Assembly: GCA_002084865.1 (NCBI GenBank)
Contig: NBMG01000048.1
Location: 1-5,755 of the forward strand
DNA: 5,755 nucleotides
Source: Candidatus Atribacteria bacterium 4572_76
Lineage (GTDB): Bacteria > Atribacterota > Phoenicimicrobiia > Phoenicimicrobiales > Phoenicimicrobiaceae
Direction: 5' to 3'
The position numbers and the translations under genes are program-made. The notes below the pieces were generated by a model. It had not been told where the DNA came from and made no database searches. It was given only the letters and a program-made list of their open reading frames with translations. Shown in pieces: positions 1-4,714 of this stretch. Within the stretch, counting starts at the first letter, position 1. Every line of letters starts with the position of its first letter.

Positions 1-2
1 CG

Positions 3-350
3 GTAAGTTATAAATACTTACCTGAATCGATGAAATATTTAAGATTTATGAACGGCGAACCTCATATAGATTCCAAGACCAAAAAACAATTAGCAGTAGA
101 TAATCTTATAATTCAATTTGCAAAAACCAAAGTCATTGACGAAGAGGGAAGACTGGCGGTAGATTTTGTGGGCAAGGGGACAGGATTATTATTTTTTAAA
201 GGCCGCTCGGCAGAAATTATCTGGGAAAAGCCAAAGCCGGATCTTAGAGCAAAAACTCAGTTTTTAGACAAAGAAGGGAATAGAATAGCTTTGGCTCCCG
301 GAAATGTCTGGATTCAAATTGTTCCTTCGGATGTAAAAATACAGTACTAA
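3..350 (+). CDS. DUF3048 (YerB-like) domain protein, 3' part only
   Basis: The reading frame is open to the left edge of the window, so the gene starts outside it; the ATG at 30 is internal (residues VSYKYLPES precede it in frame). What remains is the C-terminal domain of the DUF3048 family: the block YLRFMNGEPHID, then a beta-rich stretch with DFVGKGTGLLFFKGRSAEIIW, and a final ALAPGNVWIQIVPSD motif, ending at TAA 348-350. B. subtilis YerB, a lipoprotein of unknown function, is the best known member; a lipoprotein signal would lie in the missing N-terminal part and cannot be checked. No biochemical role is established for the family and none is claimed here. The recombinase frame begins about 45 bp downstream, separated by a small palindrome, so the two could share a transcript. 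I am fairly sure of the family assignment. Confidence 0.82.
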   Translation, partial: VSYKYLPESMKYLRFMNGEPHIDSKTKKQLAVDNLIIQFAKTKVIDEEGRLAVDFVGKGTGLLFFKGRSAEIIWEKPKPDLRAKTQFLDKEGNRIALAPGNVWIQIVPSDVKIQY

Positions 351-357
351 AGGATGG

Positions 358-384
358 CAAATCTGGTGCCAGGCACTAAATTTG
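358..384. repeat. 27-bp imperfect palindrome between the DUF3048 gene and the recombinase
   Basis: Arms 358-370 and 372-384 pair around A371 with 11 Watson-Crick pairs of 13, one G-T wobble and one C-A mismatch; the core is GTGCC-A-GGCAC. It begins eight bases after the DUF3048 stop and ends seven bases before the ATG-TAA that stands where the recombinase should start. It lacks a following T run, so it is not a textbook intrinsic terminator, though a transcript could fold there. GTGCC/GGCAC palindromes are common as dispersed intergenic repeats in bacteria, so a repeat insertion is a reasonable reading; this is inference. Confidence 0.5.
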
Positions 385-396
385 TCATAAATGTAA

Positions 397-1293
397 ACGA
401 AAAAGTTAGAAGAGAATTTAGAATGTTTTTTAGATTATCTATCTATCGAAAGGGGCTTAGCCCAAAATACTATAATCTCTTATAGATATGATCTGATAAA
501 GTATATTAGTTTTTTAAAAAAGAGGAAGGTTAATTCTTTTAATCAGACTAATAAAGTTTTAGTCAATAATTATTTTGCATATTTAAGAGGAAAAGATTTA
601 GAGATTAATTCAATTTCTCGAAATTTAGTAGCAGTTAAGATGTTTTATCGCTTTTTGTTGATGGAAGGCCTTATCAAGGAAGACATCACCAGTCTGATTG
701 AATTTCCCCGGGTGAGCAAAAAGCTTCCCCATGCTCTAAGTTTAAGAGAGATAAACCTTTTATTAGATAAGGCTAATTTTAAAGGTAAATTAGGGTTAAG
801 AGATCAGGCCATATTAGAATTGCTTTATGCTACCGGTATGAGGGTGTCAGAACTGATATATTTAAAAATTAATGATCTAAATATGGAAAATCGCATGTTG
901 AAATGTCTGGGGAAAGGGTCAAAAGAGCGGATAATTCCTTTTGGAGATAAAGCATATCAGTCTTTGAATTTATATTTGGATAAAGTAAGGCCAAAATTAG
1001 TTAAAAATTCGGATGAGAATACTTTATTTTTAAATAGCCGAGGAGGAAGGCTTTCTCGACAGGGGGTATTTTATCTGGTAAAACTCTATGCCCAAAAAGC
1101 AAAGATAGAAAAGAAGATCACTCCACATACCTTAAGACATACTCTGGCTACTCATTTGATAGAAAATGGAGCGGACCTCAGGTCAGTTCAAGAGATGTTG
1201 GGGCACTCGGATATTTCCACTACCCAGATTTATACCCATGTAAGTAGAAAATGGATCAGTGAGGAATATTACAGAGCATTTCCGAGAACATAA
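397..1293 (+). CDS. xerD: XerC/XerD-type tyrosine recombinase, full-length frame without a usable start
   Basis: Site-specific recombinase of the phage-integrase family; Xer proteins resolve chromosome dimers at dif. The frame open from 397 gives 298 codons, the normal Xer length. The first ~85 residues form the SAM-like core-binding domain (FLDYLSIERGLAQNTIISYR, then SISRNLVAVKMFYRFLLMEG). The catalytic domain has all six active residues, numbered from codon 397: R149 (ATGMRVSEL), K173 (GKGSKER), H244 and R247 (HTLRH), H270 (LGHS) and tyrosine Y279 (TQIYTH), nearly the E. coli XerD numbering. The oddity is the 5' end: the expected ATG at 391 is followed directly by TAA 394-396, and no ATG, GTG or TTG occurs in frame until ATG 640, which would delete the core-binding domain. 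No Shine-Dalgarno site precedes 391. The gene may be broken, mis-sequenced, or use a rare start. XerC versus XerD cannot be decided firmly. The TAA stop runs straight into a heptamer repeat. Confidence 0.85.
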   Translation, partial: TKKLEENLECFLDYLSIERGLAQNTIISYRYDLIKYISFLKKRKVNSFNQTNKVLVNNYFAYLRGKDLEINSISRNLVAVKMFYRFLLMEGLIKEDITSLIEFPRVSKKLPHALSLREINLLLDKANFKGKLGLRDQAILELLYATGMRVSELIYLKINDLNMENRMLKCLGKGSKERIIPFGDKAYQSLNLYLDKVRPKLVKNSDENTLFLNSRGGRLSRQGVFYLVKLYAQKAKIEKKITPHTLRHTLATHLIENGADLRSVQEMLGHSDISTTQIYTHVSRKWISEEYYRAFPRT

Positions 1294-1296
1294 AAC

Positions 1297-1331
1297 AGTA
1301 TATAGTATTTAGTATATAGTATATAGTGAAG
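1297..1331. repeat. 7-bp-period array, unit AGTATAT
   Basis: Four consecutive heptamers start at 1297, 1304, 1311 and 1318: AGTATAT, AGTATTT, then AGTATAT twice, followed by a degenerate unit at 1325. The array begins three bases after the recombinase stop codon. A very similar array follows the membrane-protein gene (2817), and the reverse-complement type precedes murA (4715). Confidence 0.85.
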
Positions 1332-1354
1332 AAGGAAAGAAAAAGAGAAAAGAA

Positions 1355-1431
1355 GAATTAGGAATCCAGGAGTCAGAAGACAGAAGATAAATCCGTATCT
1401 CGTATCTCGTGAATCGTATCTCGTTAAGAAG
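1355..1431. repeat. 11-unit degenerate heptamer array (GAAGACA to ATCTCGT types)
   Basis: Read in steps of seven from 1355, the sequence falls into related units: GAATTAG, GAATCCA, GGAGTCA (1355-1375), GAAGACA, GAAGATA (1376-1389), then ATCTCGT at 1397, 1404 and 1418 with GAATCGT between at 1411. The phase holds for 77 bp although the unit sequence drifts from one type to another. No reading frame or RNA fold was recognised here. Confidence 0.75.
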
Positions 1432-1484
1432 AGAGAAAAACAGATCGAATACTAACAGCTAAATTGACTGGCAAACTAATCCTA

Positions 1485-1519
1485 ATTGGTCAATCGGTCA
1501 ATTGGTCAATCGGTAAATT
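1485..1519. repeat. 8-bp-period array, unit ATTGGTCA, upstream of the PNP gene
   Basis: Two 16-bp copies (1485-1500 and 1501-1516) differ at one base; each is made of two octamers, ATTGGTCA and ATCGGTCA. The array ends two bases before the AAGGAGG ribosome-binding site. The same octamer type occurs upstream of mtnA at 3261-3295, and both arrays are preceded by AGCTAAATT (1457-1465 and 3250-3258). It could be a protein-binding array or simply a dispersed repeat. Confidence 0.8.
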
Positions 1520-1520
1520 A

Positions 1521-1527
1521 AAGGAGG
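1521..1527 (+). promoter_or_regulatory. Ribosome-binding site that fixes a GTG start
   Basis: AAGGAGG ends 10 bases before GTG 1538-1540. It is a near-perfect Shine-Dalgarno sequence and supports GTG rather than a later ATG as the PNP start. Confidence 0.85.
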
Positions 1528-1537
1528 CTTAATTAAA

Positions 1538-2362
1538 GTGGAAGATTTAAAAGCAAAAATCACGGAAAGTGTACAATTTATCAATCAAAAAAGTAAGGTC
1601 AAACCAAAAATTGCTATTATTCTGGGAACAGGTTTAGGAGAACTGGCAGAAGATATTCAGGAAAAAGAAATTATTCCTTATAGTGAGATTCCTAATTTTC
1701 CCGTATCTACAGTTCAAAGCCATAGCGGCAACCTGGTTTTGGGAAAGCTGGGCAATAAAGAAGTAGTGGCCATGCAGGGTAGATTCCATTATTATGAAGG
1801 TTATAGCTTGAAAGAGGTAACTTTTCCGGTAAGGGTGATGAAAAAATTAGGTGCAAATACGATTATTATTTCCAATGCAGCAGGCGGGATGAATCGTTTC
1901 TTTAAGAGAGGGGATTTAATGCTTATTACTGATCATATAAATCTGTTTGGAGATAATCCTTTAATTGGTCCTAATGATGAAGAATTAGGACCGAGATTTC
2001 CAGATATGTCCGGAGCTTACAACCAAAAACTTATCGAGTTAGCTAAAAAAGTAGCTTTAAAAGAAAAAATAAGATTGCAAGAAGGAGTATACGCAGGTTT
2101 AACTGGCCCCACTTTAGAGACTTCTGCCGAATATAGATTTTTAATAAGTATTGGTGCTGATGCAGTGGGCATGTCCACTGTCCCGGAGGTTATAGTGGCT
2201 AATCATATGGGAATGAAAGTATTGGGAATTTCCTGTATAACTGATTTAGCCATCGATGGAGTGATAGTAAAAACCAGCGTAGAGGAAATTTTAAAAGCGG
2301 CAGCAGATGCTGAACCGATTATGACCAAACTAATAAAGAAGGTAATTGAAAAAATTGATTAA
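1538..2362 (+). CDS. Purine nucleoside phosphorylase, trimeric type, with MTA-phosphorylase-like substrate residues
   Basis: Cytosolic enzyme of the PNP/MTAP family that splits purine nucleosides with phosphate into base and (deoxy)ribose-1-phosphate. The 274-residue length is typical. Family motifs in order: phosphate loop LGTGLGEL (29-36), GRFHYYEGY (81-89) with H84 and Y86 at the ribose site, NAAGG (113-117), GPTLETSAE (190-198) ending in base-binding E198 (human E201), and GMSTVPEV with M212 (human M219). Two positions are unusual for a PNP. Human N243 is replaced by D236 (SCITDLAID), and human H257, which holds the 5'-hydroxyl, aligns with V248 (TSVEE). MTAP has Asp220 and Val233 there, fitting a 6-aminopurine and a 5'-methylthio group. 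I infer that adenosine or 5'-methylthioadenosine may be the substrate; the downstream mtnA supports this. The start is GTG with a strong ribosome-binding site. The 3' end overlaps the next gene by 17 nt. A plain PNP (punA-like) role remains possible, so no symbol is given. Confidence 0.93.
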   Translation: MEDLKAKITESVQFINQKSKVKPKIAIILGTGLGELAEDIQEKEIIPYSEIPNFPVSTVQSHSGNLVLGKLGNKEVVAMQGRFHYYEGYSLKEVTFPVRVMKKLGANTIIISNAAGGMNRFFKRGDLMLITDHINLFGDNPLIGPNDEELGPRFPDMSGAYNQKLIELAKKVALKEKIRLQEGVYAGLTGPTLETSAEYRFLISIGADAVGMSTVPEVIVANHMGMKVLGISCITDLAIDGVIVKTSVEEILKAAADAEPIMTKLIKKVIEKID

Positions 2363-2813
2363 TGATGGTTTAAGAATAGCTCTTATTGCTGCCTTGCCCA
2401 TTAGCGAATTAAGGGGGGCTATTCCGATAGCTCTGACAATTTATAAAATGCCGGTCTTTTTGGCTTACATATTTGCGGTATTAGGGAATATAGTTCCGGC
2501 AATTTTCTTATTGCTGTTTTTAAAACCTTTTTCTGAATATTTACGTCAGTGGCGTTATTTTGATATATTTTTTAAATGGCTTTTTAAAAGAACACGCCGG
2601 AATACCGAGGAAAAATTCGAAAAATATGGAGCCATATTTTTACTATTTTTCGTAGCTATTCCTCTGCCCGTAACCGGAGCCTGGACCGGTTCAGCCGCTG
2701 CATTTATCTTGGGCATAAGGTTTTGGTATGCCTTTCCTACAATAGTGGGAGGGGTTATGATAGCCGGGGTAATCGTTACTTTAACCAGTTTGGGAATTAT
2801 TAATTTTATTTAA
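2346..2813 (+). CDS. COG2426 / 'small multidrug export' family membrane protein
   Basis: Integral membrane protein of 155 residues in the PF06695 family. Despite the family name, transport of drugs is not well demonstrated; the family is thought to be related to DedA/VTT membrane proteins, which points to lipid or ion handling. Visible features: a first hydrophobic segment with the signature SELRGAIP (20-27), a second at about 36-60, a basic cytosolic-type linker (67-93, rich in R and K), the re-entrant-like signature VAIPLPVTGAWTGS (103-116), and a last hydrophobic segment at about 127-153. The frame starts at TTG 2346 within the PNP gene (17-nt overlap); TTG 2355 is an alternative, with AGAAGG at 2337-2342 better spaced for it (12 nt against 3). 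No in-frame ATG exists nearby. The overlap implies translational coupling to the PNP. The stop TAA leads directly into a heptamer array. A functional link with the nucleoside enzyme is not known. Confidence 0.9.
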   Translation: MKKLINDGLRIALIAALPISELRGAIPIALTIYKMPVFLAYIFAVLGNIVPAIFLLLFLKPFSEYLRQWRYFDIFFKWLFKRTRRNTEEKFEKYGAIFLLFFVAIPLPVTGAWTGSAAAFILGIRFWYAFPTIVGGVMIAGVIVTLTSLGIINFI

Positions 2814-2816
2814 AAC

Positions 2817-2846
2817 AGTATCGAGTATCGAGTATATAGTATGTAG
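2817..2846. repeat. 7-bp-period array, units AGTATCG and AGTATAT
   Basis: Heptamers start at 2817 and 2824 (AGTATCG twice), 2831 (AGTATAT) and 2838 (AGTATGT), beginning three bases after the stop of the membrane-protein gene. The eleven bases from the stop codon on, TAAAACAGTAT (2811-2821), are identical to those at the recombinase stop (1291-1301). Confidence 0.85.
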
Positions 2847-2857
2847 AAAAGAGAAAA

Positions 2858-2892
2858 AGCGTATAGCGTTTAGCATAGAGCGTATAGTTAAG
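2858..2892. repeat. 7-bp-period array, unit AGCGTAT
   Basis: Five units in strict phase: AGCGTAT at 2858 and 2879, AGCGTTT at 2865, AGCATAG at 2872 and AGTTAAG at 2886. The period equals that of the neighbouring arrays but the unit differs. Confidence 0.8.
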
Positions 2893-2962
2893 AAAGAAGA
2901 AGATAGAATATTAGATAGTATAGAGCGGATAGAAAAACAGTGATGAGTTATGCGTAATAGTG

Positions 2963-2990
2963 ACAAGTTACAGGTTACAAGTTTCAAGTT
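2963..2990. repeat. 7-bp-period array, unit ACAAGTT
   Basis: Four units: ACAAGTT at 2963 and 2977, ACAGGTT at 2970, TCAAGTT at 2984. Weaker units in the same phase can be traced back to about 2941. Confidence 0.8.
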
Positions 2991-3065
2991 TAGAAAAAAG
3001 AAGTAGGGGCATATTTTTATAAATCAATAAAAAATCAGCAAAAACATAGGGTGTGTAAAGATTTA

Positions 3066-3162
3066 GTGTAGGGGCTTGATTCATCAAGCCCGCTCTGTGG
3101 AGTAATCTTTACTACTAAACGTGACCCGTAAAACTCGGGTCGGATAAATCCGACCCCTACAC
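3066..3162. repeat. 97-bp element: inverted pair of GTAG-headed hairpins (REP/BIME-like)
   Basis: The ends are a perfect 9-bp inverted repeat (GTGTAGGGG at 3066-3074, its complement at 3154-3162). Inside the left end, GTAG (3068-3071) abuts a perfect hairpin with 9-bp arms 3072-3080 and 3083-3091. Inside the right end, on the opposite strand, GTAG (complement of 3157-3160) abuts a second perfect 9-bp hairpin, arms 3137-3145 and 3148-3156. The two stems share only GGG and the loop-proximal GAT. Bacterial REP elements moved by RAYT transposases have a GTAG foot and often occur as inverted pairs; assignment to that class is by layout only. A competing 6-bp stem (3123-3128 with 3136-3141) overlaps the right hairpin. 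Confidence 0.75.
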
Positions 3163-3189
3163 CGAACAATATATATTTTACAAAAAGGA

Positions 3190-3213
3190 CAACACGGCAC
3201 GCCGTGTTGCTAC
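3190..3213 (-). repeat. GTAG-headed hairpin (REP-like), stem CAACACGGC
   Basis: Perfect 9-bp arms 3190-3198 and 3201-3209 with a 2-base spacer, followed directly by CTAC (3210-3213), that is GTAG at the foot when read on the minus strand. Same geometry as the hairpins at 3068-3160 but with an unrelated stem sequence. There is no T run, so it is not a canonical terminator. Confidence 0.75.
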
Positions 3214-3260
3214 ATTCGATTACATAATAAATAGATCAGCTGATTGATAAGCTAAATTCA

Positions 3261-3295
3261 ATTGGTCAATTGGTGAATAGGTAAATTGGCCAATT
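3261..3295. repeat. 8-bp-period array, unit ATTGGTCA, upstream of mtnA
   Basis: Octamers start at 3261 (ATTGGTCA), 3269 (ATTGGTGA), 3277 (ATAGGTAA) and 3285 (ATTGGCCA). The last forms the 12-bp palindrome AATTGGCCAATT at 3284-3295. It is the counterpart of the array at 1485 before the PNP gene, but sits about 55 bp before the start rather than 20. Confidence 0.8.
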
Positions 3296-3302
3296 AATGT
3301 TA

Positions 3303-3332
3303 ACTGGTAAACAAGCAAACTGTTTAACCAGT
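3303..3332 (+). promoter_or_regulatory. Hairpin directly upstream of the mtnA ribosome-binding site
   Basis: Arm ACTGGTAAAC (3303-3312) pairs with GTTTAACCAGT (3322-3332) except for one bulged base, with a 9-base loop. It ends about six bases before the Shine-Dalgarno AGAGG (3339-3343), which itself is seven bases from ATG 3351. A related ACTGGCAAAC occurs at 1467-1476 before the PNP gene, without the second arm. A regulatory role is possible but unproven; it may be another repeat fragment. Confidence 0.4.
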
Positions 3333-3350
3333 AGAAGAAGAGGATAAAAG

Positions 3351-4385
3351 ATGAAGACTATCGAATGGAAAGACGGGAAAGTGTTTCTAATTGACCAGAG
3401 AAAACTTCCTTTAAAATATAAAATAATTAATTGTTCTTCCTATCAGGAAGTAGCAGAAGCTATTAAGAAGATGAAGATAAGGGGTGCACCGGCTATTGGA
3501 GTGGCGGCTGCCTTTGGCATAGCCCTTGCTGCTTATTCTTCAAAAGCTGATACCTATAAAGAATTTAGTTTAGATATGGAAAAAGCTAAAAAATGCCTGG
3601 CTCTTACCCGGCCTACTGCAGTCAACCTGTTTTGGGCTTTAGAGAGAATGACGAATTTAATTAATATAAAAAAAGATGTTGATTTATTTGAATTAAAAGA
3701 TATAATCTTACAGGAAGCCAAAGATATTGCCCGGGAAGATATAGAGATAAATAAGGCAATGGGAAGGTACGGAGCTTCACTAATTAAAGATGGGGACAAT
3801 ATTCTTACTCACTGCAATGCCGGAGCTCTGGCTACCGTAGATCACGGTACCGCCTTGGGAGTGATTCGTACTGTCTTTAATGAGGGAAAAAAGATACATG
3901 TCTATGTCGATGAAACCAGACCGGTATTACAGGGAGCAAGGCTTACCGCCTGGGAATTAATGCAGGAGAAAATTCCCTTTACCTTGATCGCTGATAATAT
4001 GGCCGGTTTTTTAATGTCTCAAAAAAAGATAAATTTAATCATAGTTGGAGCAGACCGTATTGCCCGAAATGGTGATGTGGTGAATAAAATTGGAACTTAT
4101 TCTTTGTCTGTTTTAGCCCGGGAAAACAAAGTTCCCTTTTATGTGGCTGCTCCGATATCTACTATTGATGTATCGCTAAAATCAGGGAAAGAGATTCCAA
4201 TTGAAGAGAGAAACCCAAAAGAAATTACTCATATATTGGATAAACAGATAGCCCCTACGGGAGTAAAAGTATTTAATCCGGCTTTTGACCTTACTCCCCA
4301 CCGTTATGTGGAGGCTATTATTACCGAAAAAGGGATTATCCGAAAACCGTTTGAAAAAAATATTAAACTAGTATTTAGTCGTTAA
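3351..4385 (+). CDS. mtnA: S-methyl-5-thioribose-1-phosphate isomerase (aIF-2B-like family)
   Basis: Converts methylthioribose-1-phosphate to methylthioribulose-1-phosphate in methionine salvage, in the cytosol. The 344-residue length fits the family (B. subtilis MtnA about 350). Motifs in order: RGAPAIG (44-50), LTRPTAVNLFWALERM (85-100), THCNAGALAT (153-162) with catalytic-type C155, VYVDETRPVLQGARLTAWEL (184-203), PFTLIADNMAG (209-219), VGADRIARNGDVVNKIGT (232-249) with catalytic-type D235, and VPFYVAAPISTID. The Asn-Lys-Ile-Gly block and the THCNAG cysteine favour MtnA over the related eIF2B subunits and ribose-1,5-bisphosphate isomerase. ATG 3351 has AGAGG seven bases upstream. The gene follows a PNP with MTAP-like residues, the enzyme type that would supply its substrate; no other salvage genes (mtnB, mtnC, mtnK) are in the window. 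The last five codons and the stop lie inside a heptamer repeat, so the C-terminal tail VFSR appears to be repeat-derived. Confidence 0.95.
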   Translation: MKTIEWKDGKVFLIDQRKLPLKYKIINCSSYQEVAEAIKKMKIRGAPAIGVAAAFGIALAAYSSKADTYKEFSLDMEKAKKCLALTRPTAVNLFWALERMTNLINIKKDVDLFELKDIILQEAKDIAREDIEINKAMGRYGASLIKDGDNILTHCNAGALATVDHGTALGVIRTVFNEGKKIHVYVDETRPVLQGARLTAWELMQEKIPFTLIADNMAGFLMSQKKINLIIVGADRIARNGDVVNKIGTYSLSVLARENKVPFYVAAPISTIDVSLKSGKEIPIEERNPKEITHILDKQIAPTGVKVFNPAFDLTPHRYVEAIITEKGIIRKPFEKNIKLVFSR

Positions 4386-4404
4386 TCATTAGTATTTAGT
4401 AAAG
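4370..4404. repeat. 7-bp-period array overlapping the 3' end of mtnA
   Basis: Five units in phase: AGTATTT at 4370 and 4391, AGTCGTT at 4377, AATCATT at 4384 and AGTAAAG at 4398. The first two units are coding and contain the mtnA stop (4383-4385 starts on the last base of the second unit). The unit is the same AGTATTT type as at 1297. Confidence 0.75.
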
Positions 4405-4461
4405 AAAACAGAAGAAAGCCAGAATAAGATAGTACCGCGTGAATAAAATCAGAATTCAGGA

Positions 4462-4485
4462 GTAGAGGCACAATGTATCGTGCCC
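4462..4485 (+). repeat. GTAG-headed hairpin (REP-like), decayed stem
   Basis: GTAG (4462-4465) abuts a 9-bp stem, 4466-4474 with 4477-4485, interrupted by two A-C mismatches; the spacer is two bases. Restoring G at 4466 and 4473 would give a perfect GGGCACGAT stem, so the left arm looks mutated. The geometry equals that at 3068 and 3190. Confidence 0.65.
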
Positions 4486-4488
4486 AAC

Positions 4489-4511
4489 GTAGGACAGGCA
4501 TCTCGCCTGTC
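4489..4511 (+). repeat. GTAG-headed hairpin (REP-like), stem GACAGGC
   Basis: GTAG (4489-4492) is followed directly by GACAGGC (4493-4499), a 5-base loop and the exact complement GCCTGTC (4505-4511). It lies four bases after the preceding hairpin and in the same orientation. No T run follows. Confidence 0.7.
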
Positions 4512-4578
4512 TATTGGATAATCAGACATTAGTTTTTGCATAAAGAAAAAATGATTTATAGATATCAGTTTTTAATAT

Positions 4579-4634
4579 AAAACTAAAAACTTAAAGCGAA
4601 AAATGAAAAACCATAATTCAAAATTCAAAACTTT
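4579..4634. repeat. 8-unit A-rich heptamer array
   Basis: In steps of seven from 4579 the units are AAAACTA, AAAACTT, AAAGCGA (4593), AAAATGA (4600), AAAACCA (4607), TAATTCA (4614), AAATTCA (4621) and AAACTTT (4628). The stretch 4579-4595 is imperfectly complementary to 4650-4666, so the region could fold into a long weak stem. Low complexity makes this less certain than the other arrays. Confidence 0.6.
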
Positions 4635-4714
4635 TGTATTAATTTTAATTTTTAAGTTATAGTTTTTTGTTATAGGTTAAGAAGATACGTTTTTGGTTTT
4701 GCTATTTTATTTTT

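Larger units (their letters stand above)
2814..3350. other. 537-bp gene-free spacer between the membrane protein gene and mtnA
   Basis: No convincing gene on either strand. The spacer is built from three heptamer arrays (2817-2990), GTAG-headed hairpins (3068-3213), an octamer array (3261-3295) and a hairpin just before the mtnA ribosome-binding site. The stretch 3003-3060 starts with GTAGGGGC, the same eight bases that open the hairpin element at 3068, but the 3' arm is absent; it may be a decayed copy. I looked for a SAM riboswitch, which would suit a methionine-salvage gene, and did not recognise one. Confidence 0.7.

Noticed and set aside
372..399. Possible dif site beside the xer gene (right half AAATGTAAACG resembles the B. 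subtilis dif arm)
   Set aside because: The left half matches only about two of eleven bases and the partial match is expected by chance in AT-rich DNA.
354..485. ATG 354 frame as an alternative start for the recombinase through a +1 frameshift
   Set aside because: Its first codons are just a translation of the palindrome, it has no Shine-Dalgarno site, and the frame from 397 already matches Xer N-termini without any shift.
2781..2987. 68-codon open frame on the minus strand
   Set aside because: It runs through heptamer repeat DNA and the end of the membrane-protein gene, has repeat-like composition and no recognisable domain.
3190..3213. Intrinsic terminator
   Set aside because: Strong stem but followed by GCTACATTC rather than a T run; the same holds for the hairpins at 4467-4511.
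2991..3350. SAM (S-box) or other riboswitch before mtnA
   Set aside because: None of the conserved S-box core blocks could be recognised; the visible structure is explained by repeats and GTAG-headed hairpins.
3554..3799. 81-codon open frame on the minus strand
   Set aside because: It lies wholly inside the well-conserved mtnA coding sequence; a shadow frame.
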